From Sphagnum magellanicum (lineage: Eukaryota; Streptophyta; Sphagnopsida; Sphagnales; Sphagnaceae): DNA of 64,000 nucleotides. A model generated the notes under the pieces. That model did no database searches. It saw nothing but the letters and a program-made list of their open reading frames with translations, and was not told the DNA's origin. Below are positions 24,048 through 34,838 of the stretch, piece after piece. Within the stretch, counting starts at the first letter, position 1, and each line of letters starts with the position of its first letter. The position numbers were made by a program, and so were the translations under genes. The stretch covers positions 9,330,146-9,394,145 of the forward strand of contig CM038921.1 of assembly GCA_021904315.1 (NCBI GenBank), written 5' to 3'.

Positions 24048-24887
24048 GTGGGTTCCACCCCCGTGACTTGGGAGCGCATCAGCCATTCTTTCCACAAAGT
24101 CTTTCACTCATTTCCGAAGGTGGTGCCTAGTGAGAAAACTTCCATCGCCATTGGAGTTACCATTGTCGATAATACTGGGTCAACAATCCAAATGGGAGGA
24201 CATACACCTAAAGTGGTACTTCTTGACACAGGTGCCCAACCAGTGATTCTTGGAGTTCAATTCGCCAAGAAGATGGGCATGCTTGACTCCAAACTACGAA
24301 AACCTATGTGGTAGATTCACACCATTAGTAGGAGCGTAGAGGAGGTACTTAGGGAAAGTTCGGACTTGATTGCACTTAAGTTCAATGAAGGTACAGATCA
24401 AGAGCTTTGTTTATAGGTCAGATGTTTAGTCACCAATGCCACCAGTTATGATGTGCTCATTGGGCAAGAGGCCCTGTTTCCACTAGGTTTCATAATTAAC
24501 AACTGGTTCGAACATGCGTATTACCGAGTGGATTGGGAGACTGATGGCCACCACCTGGAATACATACCCCTTGATTTACATGGGAACCATAGTCCTATGG
24601 CTCACCATTGTATGCTCAAGGGAGCACACACCATTTCCTACATTCAACAAACTAGCCACGAATGGATAGAGGGAGATGAAGAGGAGATAGCTTACGTTCA
24701 AGTTATTGAAAGCTTGAGGGTGGTTCCTACTGACATTCAACATGGACCAGAGGTTTTACAGAGGTTCAAAGTAGCCCAGAAGCCCTTGGTCAAAGCTTTG
24801 TCTAGTTTTGAGAACATGGAGAGCCATGGCGAACCGATTAAGCCATTACTTCGTCAACTAATCACCTAGACACCACCTAAGGAAAGG
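24048..24887 (+). pseudogene. Retropepsin-like aspartic protease and linker
   Basis: The frame reads VVLLDTGAQPVILGVQFAKK, containing the D-T-G active-site triad of retroviral aspartic proteases with the usual hydrophobic residues in front. A later LIGQEALFPLGF segment resembles the conserved C-terminal ILG-type loop. Stops at 24312, 24414 and 24867 interrupt it. In Ty3 elements this enzyme cleaves the Gag-Pol polyprotein. A long linker of about 130 residues, rich in His and acidic residues, leads without a frame change into the methyltransferase domain, so both were made as one polyprotein. Confidence 0.75.
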
Positions 24888-25918
24888 ATTACATTACTAG
24901 AGCTCTTTGGTGGTATTAGTACAAGTCTCGAAGCCCTATTATAGTCAAGGATGGTGGTTCGGAGGTATTTTTACGTAGACATTGATCCTATTGCAAGGCA
25001 AGTGGCGGCATCAAGAATGAGGGAGTTCACAACAAGATTTCCACAACAGTTTGCAACCACCGCATGGAAGGCTAGTTTCACATTTTTGCCCTCTGACATA
25101 CAATTAATTCAGAGGAAGCATATGGAATTATTTGGCCCCGTCGACCTCATCATTTCAGGTTGGGAGTGTCAAGGATTTTCAGCGGCTAGATTTGGAGAAG
25201 GCTTGAGTGACACAAGATTTAGTCTTTTCACGGACATGATACGATTGATCACCTGGGCTCAATCCATTTCTCCTACACTTGGTTATGTAATTGAGAACAC
25301 CCCATTTCAGCTTGATCAGAGGGAGAAAGTCCAGGAGCACTACACATTGGTCAAGCATTACCTTGGAGAGCCGCTCTTACTAGATGCGGCACAATGTGGT
25401 TCTTATGCGCACTGGTTGCGCAACTAGTGGACCAACCTGGACCACTTTCAATTCTGCAGCTAGCTCTGAAATACACTACCAGAGATCCGAACCTGCAAGT
25501 TTCTCACATATTGGATGATCAAAGTTCTTGCCAACCAGTTACAAGGCAAGAGAAACCTCCTTGGATTCTTGCAAACACAATAGGAAAACCAAGAGGTGTT
25601 TGGCCCACCTTTGTCTCCTTCCCAGGAGCACATGCCTTTCAGGGAGATGGGCCAGGCCTGGTGTATCATCATGCTTCAGCCACTTGGGATGAACCAAGCC
25701 CAGAAGAAAGAGAAAGGGCTATGGGGTTCCAAACTGGCACTACTAGTCACACTAAGGTGACTAAATTAGAGCGTAACGCTCTACTGGGGAGAGGCATGGA
25801 CCTGAACTCCCTTACATGGTTGTTGGTAACTTGTGTACTCTTTCAAATGTACACAATACTAACATTGATTCAACCAACTTGCAATTTTGGTGATGCGACC
25901 ACATGGCACCCCGACTAA
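24888..25918 (+). pseudogene. C5 cytosine DNA methyltransferase domain inside the pol frame
   Basis: The motifs run in the canonical order. Motif I is ITLLELFGGISTSLEAL (24888 on). A VDIDP segment binds the cofactor ribose. Motif IV is VDLIISGWECQGFS with the catalytic Cys. Motif VI is YVIENTPF, and motif VIII lies near SYAHWLRN. A target-recognition-like region follows, then the motif IX/X zone EERERAMGF and ERNALLGRGMDLNSL. The full size, about 320 residues, fits a stand-alone DNMT catalytic domain, closer in order to DNMT3-type than to the permuted DRM type. It would transfer a methyl group from S-adenosylmethionine to cytosine C5. Stops at 24942, 25425 and 25916 and a frame change between about 25428 and 25460 kill this copy. 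The residue before the catalytic Cys is Glu rather than the usual Pro. It lies between protease and reverse transcriptase, with no introns visible, as expected for a polyprotein module. Confidence 0.85.
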
Positions 25919-26266
25919 GTACACTTGCCTATCTTCAACACTCTACATTTCACTCTTAGTGTTGGGGGGGAAGATGTACCATGTAATTTGACTCAAGTTG
26001 TGCCTAATACACTTGGAGGTACATCGGCTTCTGGAGAAACAATTACAACCTTTTATGAATCTGCGCAGTTGGATAGTGGAGAACCCAATACACCAGGTTC
26101 TTCAAACACACTTTCCAACTCCATTCCATGTGTTTCCAACTACCCTTTCGTTATGGGGAACCAACTCACCAAGAAGGAAAAAGACCAGGTCACAAATTTG
26201 CTAATTAAGTATGAGAATGTGTTCGCATTTTCAATGAAAGACTTAGGTAGGTGTAAGACCATGTAA
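25919..26266 (+). pseudogene. Linker between methyltransferase and reverse transcriptase
   Basis: The same frame as RT continues here, with a TAA at 26264. It has no domain until the sequence NQLTKKEKDQVTNLLIKYEN...VFAFSMKDLG, which is the conserved lead-in to Ty3-type reverse transcriptases. A run of seven G followed by GAAGATG at about 25964-25975 resembles a polypurine tract inside the coding region. Confidence 0.6.
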
Positions 26267-27550
26267 TTTTCTATAGACCTTATAGATGAGACACTCGTCT
26301 ATCGGAGGAGGCATAGGTTGAGCAAGCATGAATGGGAACTGGTAGATGAAAGATGCAAAGAGCTCCATGAGGCTGGTTTCATTCAGCCATCAAATTCTGA
26401 TTTCATAGCCGCTATAGTAATGCTAGCAAAGAAAGATTCAATTGGATTATGGACTGAGAAAAAGATGTGCGGGGATTATAGGCCTTTGAACCTAGTTACA
26501 CCTCAGGATAGGTACCCCATGCCCATCCCTGAAGAATTGTTTGATAACATTAGAGATTCAAACATCTTCACAATTGTGGATTTGAAGCAAGGCTTCAACC
26601 AGATTGTGCTCGCTGCGAAGGATCGCAAGAAAATAACATTCCATGGAAGCAACAAGTTATGGGAATGGCTTGTGATGCCTTCTGGACTAAAGAATGCACC
26701 TGTCTTCTTTCAACGAGTCATGGACCAGGTTCTCAAAGGGGCAGATTTCTTGAAGTGCTACATAGATGACGTCCTAGTGCATAACAAGGGACTCCTGCAA
26801 CGGTTGGCTCATCTTGAAGAGTTATTCAAGAGGTTCCACGAAATCAATATGAAGATCCATCCTAAAAAGTGTGAATTTGTTGTCACCTCAATAATCTACC
26901 TTGGACATAGAATTTTGCCAAATGGTATTATGGCTCATTAGGCCAAAGTAGTAGCCATTTTGGAGATGCCCAATCCTACTGATATTCACACGTTGAAGAG
27001 CCTCATCGGAGTATGTAATTACTACAGAATTTATGTCCAAGATTTTAGTACTATTGCTCATCCTTTCTATGCATTGTTAAAGAAGGATGTTGCTTGGACA
27101 TGGAGTGATGAGACTCAGGAAGCTTTCAACACACTCAAGGAAAAACTTTCAAAGTTCCCCATTCTAAAAAGACCTGATTTCAACAAGGTCTTCATTCTAC
27201 ACACTGACTGGAGTGCTCTTGGTATTGGAGCTATTTTTGGCCAACTTGATGAGGAAGGTAAGGAATATGTTATCGCCTATGCATCTCGAAGCAACAACAA
27301 GGCTAAGAGTAACTATTCTTCATACGAGGGGGAGTGCCTTGCTGTTATATGGGCTGTCATACATTTCAGGCCCTATCTTTATGGCACCAATTTCACTTTG
27401 TATTCCAACCACCAGCCTATCAAGTGGTTGATGACCAACAATAAGCTTACTGGTAAGTTAGCTCGTTGGGCACTTATACTTCAAGAGTATGAGTTCAAGG
27501 TTATTCACCAACCTCGTATTACACATCAGAATGCGGATACCATGTCGTGA
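26267..27550 (+). pseudogene. Reverse transcriptase and RNase H
   Basis: The RT fingers/palm motifs are clear: KKMCGDYRPLN, FTIVDLKQGFNQI, MPSGLKNAPVFFQRVMD and the catalytic YIDD at 26759-26770, followed by HPKKCEFVV and YLGH. After a stop at 26939 the same frame continues through the connection domain (SLIGVCNYYRIYVQDFSTIA) into RNase H: HTDWSALGIGA, YASRSNNKAKSNYSSYEGECLAVIWA and LYSNHQPIKWL. In the last motif the expected catalytic Asp reads Asn, a single G-to-A change. The frame ends at a TGA at 27548 in the NADTMS-stop-RP segment where family members have Arg. It converts element RNA into DNA. Confidence 0.93.
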
Positions 27551-28738
27551 AGACCCCTCATTACCTCTGAAGATTTTTTAGAAACCAGGCAAGATTTTGA
27601 CCAGATTCTAGTAGTACATGTATTTGAGGCATCTAGTTATCTTACATTACTGCAATGTAACTTGGTTGAACATCCCATTTTGGATATATGGGAGGATTTG
27701 GACACTCTAAGGTTTCTTCAACATGGGGAATACCCTCCCCAAGTTACATCAAGTCAATGGGATCGCATACAACAGCGGTCCAAACACTATTCATGGAAGG
27801 ACAATCACCTCGTCCAATGCTTACCACAAGGCGATAGAGTGGTTCCACCACCACATGAACGACCTGGTCTTATTCAAAAGGTACATTCGGAGCTTGGACA
27901 CTTTGGAGTTAAGCGTACTTATAGCCTTCTCGCTCCTCATTACCATTGGAGAGGTATGTATGTTGAAGTCCGAGACATCATTGCTAGGTGTGAACAATGT
28001 GATAGAGTGAGAACTTCTTTCTCCTCTCGACAGCTCACGCTTTCTCCACTCCCTATTCAAGGCATGTTCTATCGTTGGTCATGTGATTTAGTTGGAGAAT
28101 TACCACAAACCTCTAGGGGTAATGTTTACATCATGATTATGATTGAGCATTTTTCAAAGTGGGTTGAGCTTGTTGCACTACCGAACAAGTCATCACAGAG
28201 CACCAGCTATGTTTTTTTACAACAGGTTCTAAGTAGGTTTGGGGCTTGTGCTAAATGCTTTATTGATCAAGGGTCAGAATTTAGGGGAGAATTCCAAGAC
28301 CTATTTGACCATGCTTTCATTGACCATCGTCGGACTTCAAGAGATCATCCCCAAGCTGATGGCCTTACAGAAAGGATGGTTCAAACGTGCAAGAAGGGAC
28401 TTTGGAAGATTTGCCTCACTAAGAACAAAGAGGATTGGGACCTGGCCCTCCCATACATTGCCATGGGTTACATGATGTCCAAACACGCCTTTTTATCTCA
28501 TTCTCTCCTTACTTTTTACTTTTTGGGAGACATCCCATTCCACCCTCTTCCATTGCTGCTCAAATGGACTAGGTTGTGGACTTGGACTCCCCAGCCACTT
28601 GGGTTAAGGTCATTGCAGAAAGGGCTGTTCTATTCAAGAGGGTTATGCCCATGGCCATGGAGAATTTGTCCATTGCACAACATCGAGACACCTTACGGTA
28701 TGCACACACACGAGGTGGCAGTTACAAACCTAAGGTGA
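27551..28738 (+). pseudogene. Integrase
   Basis: An H2C2 zinc-binding module is present (HSELGHFGVKRT ... RCEQC). The catalytic core follows with the first Asp in WSCDLVGELP, the second in FIDQGSEFRGEF and the Glu in DGLTERMVQ, i.e. a D,D,E triad. The reading frame shifts by one near a T run at about 28505-28525, after which the coding sequence continues in another frame (LFGRHPIPPSS, then a TAG at 28570). The enzyme inserts element DNA into host DNA. The core is followed by a basic linker and a GPY/F-like module in the next feature. Confidence 0.9.
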
Positions 28739-29130
28739 GACAATTTGATGTTGGTGATTTTGTATATCTCTAATGGCAACCAAATGATACTCTAGACACT
28801 TCTTCCGGTCGCACTATTTTAAGGATTAAGGCGATCAGGCCTTTAGGTGTGTTGGAGCTGCAAGGAGTTAATGGACGCACAATTCAAGATCATTCCAAAA
28901 ATTATGCGCCTTGCCACCTGCCGAACTTGGATCCTACCATCATCACGTCGACTTGGATTCCTCCACTTGATTATCCATGTCAGGTATGTCAAAGGACGGA
29001 TGATGCTGATCAGATGCTATTTTGTGACAACTGTAATGGTGGATACCATCTTTTCTGCCTCAAGCCGGAGCTCACTCAAGTTCTCGCCGACAATTGGTAC
29101 TGTTCATCATGTTCTCCTACAACACTTTGA
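28739..29130 (+). pseudogene. Integrase C-terminal GPY/F-like module fused to a PHD finger
   Basis: After VRQFDVGDFVYL and a stop at 28771, the frame reads RPLGVLELQGVNGRTIQDHS, which occupies the place of the GPY/F module of Ty3-type integrases. It then continues straight into a complete C4HC3 PHD finger at 28978-29115: CQVC, CDNC, the HLFC pair and the final CSSC. The conserved Trp lies two residues before the last Cys pair (NWYCSSC). The open frame ends with TGA at 29128. PHD fingers usually bind the histone H3 tail, so this module could steer integration or tether the complex to particular chromatin. All eight metal ligands are intact in this otherwise broken copy. Chromoviruses instead carry a chromodomain at this position. 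Confidence 0.9.
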
Positions 29131-29179
29131 TTCTTACTCAGACCATGCCACACTTTTCTTGGCTAAGGTCTGGGGGGGG

Positions 29180-29358
29180 ATACATGAAAATTTCATCTCA
29201 GCCTCCCTTGTGCATTGTATATATATATATGTGCATGCATCTCTGTTTGGTTGATTAATTTATACCTTTAACTGGCTTTAGTCTTTTTGTTTAGTAGAAT
29301 TTACTATGGATTTACACCCTTACAACACTATACGTCACAACACACATGTCACGACAGC
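29180..29358 (+). repeat. Pre-LTR segment repeated after the 3' LTR (copy 1)
   Basis: This 179-bp segment starts ATACATGAAAATTTCATCT directly after a G-run (CTGGGGGGGG, 29170-29179) that resembles a polypurine tract. It recurs at 29651-29826 with moderate divergence, including the TATATATATGTGC and TTTACACCCTTA blocks. It ends GTCACGACAGC immediately before the 3' LTR start. Confidence 0.8.
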
Positions 29359-29826
29359 TGTCATGCCCGTACATGGCTTCATACATGATGGCCAGTTATG
29401 GGCATGCCCATGTGCACTTTTAGGGTTAATGTACGGTCTTAGGCGACTATAGGTTATTAGGTACTTAGGGTTTCAGTTGTTTGGTAGTAGTATAAAAAGC
29501 CAAGTCTTTTCTTTCTCCCTTTAGTTTTTCTAGAATTCCTTTGTCAGGAGAGTTCCTCCATAATAAGCTAGGATTTCTAGATGCTCACGACGGCCATTGC
29601 ACGGCCACCATCTACATACATTTCATTTCCTTCTTTCTTTGTAACTCAATATACATGAAAATTTCATCTTAGCCTCCCTTGTGCATTGTATATATATATG
29701 TGCGTGCATCTCTTTTTGGTTGATTAGTTTATACCTTTAACTAATTTTAGTCTTTTTATTTAGTAAAATTTACTACGAATTTACACCCTTATAACACCGT
29801 ACGTCATGACACTACACGTCATGACA
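29359..29826 (+). repeat. 3' LTR: LTR-homologous half plus second copy of the pre-LTR segment
   Basis: 29359-29650 matches the 5' LTR, including a TATAAAA box at 29491-29497. It then switches at ACTCAAT to 29651-29826, a copy of 29180-29358, and ends CATGACA, the exact reverse complement of the LTR start TGTCATG. The 5' LTR is not followed by this segment. The 3' end is therefore either rearranged or the product of template switching between element copies. Confidence 0.7.
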
Positions 29827-32800
29827 TTAATTAGAAATGAATATTTATGTAACAAGGATATTAAATTTTAAACACTAGTTATCTTTTTTTCATTAGCCTT
29901 AAATTTTTCAATGTCTAAAAGTGGTACCTACTTGCAAGTCTTAATGTGATATATATTGTAATTATATATACAATAATGTTAGTGTTGCATTTGATTTTTT
30001 TAAATTGTAGTAGTACTGTTTGATTTTTTTTTAGCCTTGAACTATGAATTGTAGTAGTACTGTTTGATTTTTTTTTAGCCTTGAACTATGCATTTTTTTT
30101 TATGTTTATTATATAGAATTTTTTTGAAAACTAACAAGTTTTGAATTGTTTTCATTTCTGATTTTTATGTATTTTCATTTATCCATGCATTGGGGTGAAA
30201 ACACAGTCAAAGGAACTAGGGGCGCCAAGGTAAAATTCTTTTCCAAGCATTACACATGACATGTGTCATTTTTGAATTGGTTTATAATTTATAATTTAGT
30301 ATTTTAAACATCTAATTTCACATTTCATGTTAGATATAAATATGTTTTGATTACAATTGATTTTATATCATATATATTATGCATTCATGCCCTTTATCAC
30401 ATAAATATGAACAACTTTTTTTAAGGCCACATTTTCAAAATCCATAATTTTCAGGGTCAAAAGCACGTTTGAACCAAATGTGCTCAAATTGGTTATATAA
30501 AAAAAAATTAGTAATTCAAGTCCTTTTGCCCTTATAATCATCAATGTTAAAATCCTCTCCAATTTTCAAAATGAATAGTGCACATTTGGTAAGAAAAAAG
30601 GACATTTGAAAAAAATAAGGATTGTCCACTCTCAAGGTTTGAGTGCTTTGAACATGCAAACTTTGCAATTAATGAAAAATATTCCAAAAAAAATCATGAT
30701 AATCCAAACTATTATGCTTCCCTTCATATCTTTCAAACATACAAAAATGTAGTTTTAAGGAGTGTCCACTCACTTGGGTGGCTTCTTTGATTGTGTTTTT
30801 ACCCATTGTGTTCCTATGTCTCTATTGTTTAATACACATTCATATATAAATTTTTTAAAGGATCAACATTTTGTTTACTTTTTTGTAAATCTCTTTTTTA
30901 TTTGCTTTTATCAACTATATTTAATAACATAATGGCTCTTGTTTGTGGTCCAAGTAAGAAAAGGCTTACATATGTGAACATTTTGTTTATTACTAAAATT
31001 TAGCAAATGATGTTGGGTGTTTTTTTTAAAGGTTTGGTTTTCAATTAATATGACTTTTATGATGTGGTGGGAAGTGTTTACAAATACGTACATTGTGATG
31101 AATGTTTTGAAATATTTCACAATCATTTGACTATGGGATTTACATTTGTGAGCACATTTTTTCATCCTTTTAAATACATGGCATATATTAAAGTCTCAAC
31201 ATTTGGAGTGATGTTCAAGAACAAGTTTGAAAAAGGAGTCTCGAATTTTGAGTTGAAGGTTGAGGCATTCAAAGTGATATAAAATATTGAACCTTTTCCT
31301 ATCTACCTAAAATTTGTGTGTGTACACGTACCATAATTTGGAACTTCGTTGATAAAAATGATATTGATGAATTAGGTACCATTGATATGGAGTTTGTGCC
31401 AAAAATCTATGTCAAATCTTTTATCTTTTGACGTTCAATGGTTTGGAGGCTAAAAGTATTTAAATGTTAGTTTTATCATAAACTCTATTTGTAGGACATG
31501 TAGCTTGCCCAAATTTATCACACATGGAAACCTATTATTGTGTTATCAATGAAAAATGTTGGGAGTTTTACTTTTGGTGAACACCAATTTTTGGCAAATT
31601 ATTTATCCATATTTGTGATGCCAATTGTGAAGAAATTGAATGAAGTTAAAAAAAAAAGGATAGAGCAGAAATTTAATTTAACACCACTTTTGAAATTCTA
31701 GTATAAGACTTCCTATTTTGAAAATGTATTTTATGGCAATTGTCATATATGCTAGATCTTTGACCAACGAATATTCTTGATAATATTTTTACACATACAA
31801 ATGTACAATACCAATCAATAAAACCCATGTTATTTGTAAGCTCAAGTAAAAATGTGGAAAAAATACAATTGTATTTTGAGTGGTCCATGGATTCAATATG
31901 TTTTAGTTGTAATTTCCCAATTCAAAAGAATTAAAAACAAACTAGGGTTTATACATGAGTTTTTTAGGACAAACAACTTGTGGGCAAATTTAGTGTGAGT
32001 TTAATAGTAAGGATTATTGTCCTAATTTTCAAAAAATAAGTCTATGAATGTTATGTGACATTTAGTTTTTGTACATAAATTTTATGTAAATTGATATTAT
32101 GTATTGGTTGTGAATCATATTATATCATTTTGGATATCGAATAACATATAGTAAGCATAAAGGTATCATTTCTTGGGACATGATTGTTTGGATGGGTTTT
32201 TGAAGGGTTTGAAATCTAACACACAATGTACAATATATGGTTGTTTAATGTTGTATTTTTTTCAATTAATTTGATCATGTAATCTTATTGCATTTTTTAT
32301 AACACTTTTTAATATACTAATTTGGGTGGGGCCACACTTGGAAGTATAACACACTTAAGGACCAGAGTTTGGAAAAGTTAAATTTAACCCTATGTCCACA
32401 CATGCAGAAATAGTTACATCCAAATCATATGTGGATGCCCATGTGGCAAAGGAAGTTAACTTAGAGGTAGCTAACCTAATTGTTACCTCTAAATCTACAA
32501 AAATCCTAGATTTTCTTTCAAAAATCCAGAGGTAACTAACTTTTCAAAAAACGTCCAACTAAGTCCACGCTAACTTAGTGGTCCCGCCTATGACCTTCAC
32601 ATGCTCAAAAATTTGTCATTCAAACAATAACACAACATTTTACCAAGTGCAACAATGTTATCCCAAGTGCAACAACATTTTCCTTTAGCGTAGCAAGGTG
32701 ATTACACATTAATGTGGACTAAAAGTGGCAGATTTTGGAGTCCACATTTTCCTTTTTCATAACTTTTAATGAAAATATTTGATCTTTTGGGAATGAAAAT

Positions 32801-34838
32801 TAATCCATTTGAAGGTAGGAAGTAAGAAAATACCTACACCCTAAACTTACAAGTTTTCAAATTATGACATGTGCTCTGATTTGATTAGCTAGGGGAAAAG
32901 TTGGAAGCAAAAACATAGATTTTTGAATTTTCATAATTGGCAGATGTAATGTTGGGTATTAATGTCACTTTTTACAAAACAACATTTATCAAATTTTCCA
33001 TTTCAATAAATTATGGACTTTCTAAACTATTGGTAATATTATAAAATATTAATAAATTAAAATTTAAAATTTTGATTGGAAACCCTTATTTTAATATTAG
33101 AATAGCCTCACAATCATATTAAGGGGAAAAAATCAACAATTAAAAAATGTTTACTATGTAATAAAAGTCCATAACACTTTTATGATCATCACATCTTGTA
33201 TCATTTGAAAAATCCACCTTGTAATGAAATGATGGCATTTTATTTTCAATTTTTAAAATTTGATTCTTCAAGTGTTATAGTTTAATTAAATGGGTCCCTT
33301 TTAGAAGTTTCAATCAAACCTCAACACATATTATACCAAACTTCAAAGTAACCCTGTAAAAATTGCCCTTATTTGTCCATAAAATGGATTGTCTACTCTC
33401 CAATTACCCTATAAGCAAGCTCGATTTCTAGGTTCCTTTGCATTCTTTCAATAGGTTTGGCATCACAACAATAATAAGCATAGACAAGGTGTCTGGTGTC
33501 ATAACAAGAACAAACTAAACCAAATGTTTGGGGTCGCAACAATAATAAACAGAACATGGATGGCAATGAAAATCCAAGGTTTGAATGCAAAAAGTGAAGT
33601 TGTGATGGAGAAGAGAGCAAGGCTATAGAAGTTTGAAGGTAATGGTGATGGAAAAGCTTCATAGCATCATCAAAAGAGGTGTGGCCAATATTTTGACTAA
33701 AAGTGAAAAAGGTAAGCTAACCTTTAGTGGGTTTCAATGTTGCTAGCCTTTTTTAAAAAATAATTAATGATTCAAAACACTAATGAAGTGAAAGGTATCA
33801 GTTCATGGCTCCTAATGTAAACTTTCAACAATTCAGTGGTTTTCTCAAAACCCTATTTGGTGAGTAGAGTTTTGAGATATCTAATGCAATCTTTTCAAGT
33901 TTTTCATTCTCTTTCATCTCCACAAGGTGAAAATGTAAATGATTTTTAACTATTCAAATATTGATAACAAAATTACTAGTCTAAAGTTTTTTCATTACCC
34001 CAATTTACTTCCAACAACACTTCATTCGACAAAAAAACTTTGTAATAAGAATGGTTTGTGACTTCAAGGGTTTTGAATATGCACATGAAACAACAATTGA
34101 ATCACCATGGAAAATACGTGTTTCATTTCTATTTATTGTGTGATTTCTATTAAAGCAAATGTTGTGATGTTTCTTGTAAACTCAAATTTGATGGGGGCTT
34201 AAATTGGTAGGATCAATACCTTTGATTGGATTGTTTATAAGAGGGATGTTCATTGGGTAATTACAAGATAGGGTGGTTCAATTTTTGTGCCAAATTAAAC
34301 TTTCTATAAAATGTATTTTATTCAAATGCCACAAATGTATGTCAAAATATCAATGTGACAAAAAAATAATGAATTAATATGTTCAACTTGAATAAGAATA
34401 TGTATGTAATGATGAAATTTAATAAACATACAACCAACACATAATAATGGACTTTTGAAATGCAATTATGGATTACAATAGTTTTGAATTTACATGAAGA
34501 TTCAAATGCATTTTTCAATATCATTTCAATACAAGATGTTTTATAAGGATTTGATATGTGATACATGTTTTAAAACAAAAACATGAATTCCAAAAAACAT
34601 TACAAAAACTTAAACCAACAATTAGTTATGAACTTTTGAATGATTAGATTGGAACCTTATTTCAAAAGTCATTATTTCAATCATTTTTTGTTGGATTAAT
34701 TTTTTTTTTCTAAAAATGTATATGTAATAATTATTTAGCATGGCTTTTGTTTATCTAAATTTTGTAAGTTCATTAATCACCACATAATCTACATTTGACA
34801 TATATGTATATTTTAAGGTTTTTTCCATGTGTTAAAAT
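29827..34838. other. AT-rich DNA, no gene recognised
   Basis: The only clear structure is a 44-bp perfect or near-perfect direct duplication at 30004-30091 (ATTGTAGTAGTACTGTTTGA units). Short open frames on both strands (for example near 31064 plus and 33393 minus) carry no domain I know and lie in homopolymer-rich sequence. Part of this stretch may be old transposon sequence too eroded to classify. Confidence 0.4.

Larger units (their letters stand above)
18468..29826 (+). mobile_element. Ty3/gypsy-type LTR retrotransposon encoding a DNA methyltransferase and a PHD finger (decayed)
   Basis: Long terminal copies (18468 and 29359) flank a plus-strand coding region in the order gag, protease, C5 DNA methyltransferase, reverse transcriptase, RNase H, integrase, GPY/F-like module, PHD finger. 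Integrase lying downstream of RT-RNase H is the Ty3/gypsy order. The copy has 16 in-frame stop codons between 21434 and 28773 (five in gag, five in the protease-DNMT frame, four in the RT to integrase frame, two near the end) and frame changes near 25430 and 28510, so it cannot be autonomous today. The outer ends read TGTCATG and CATGACA. I see no target-site duplication: the left flank ends CTTCA and the right flank begins TTAAT. Two GC-rich insertions of one family, in opposite orientations, lie inside it. Confidence 0.9.

Noticed and set aside
21434-28773. Reassignment of TAA/TAG to glutamine as an explanation of the many in-frame stops
   Set aside because: The two host genes end at ordinary TGA and TAA codons and need no reassignment, the element also has a TGA and frameshifts, and LTR divergence shows it is simply old.
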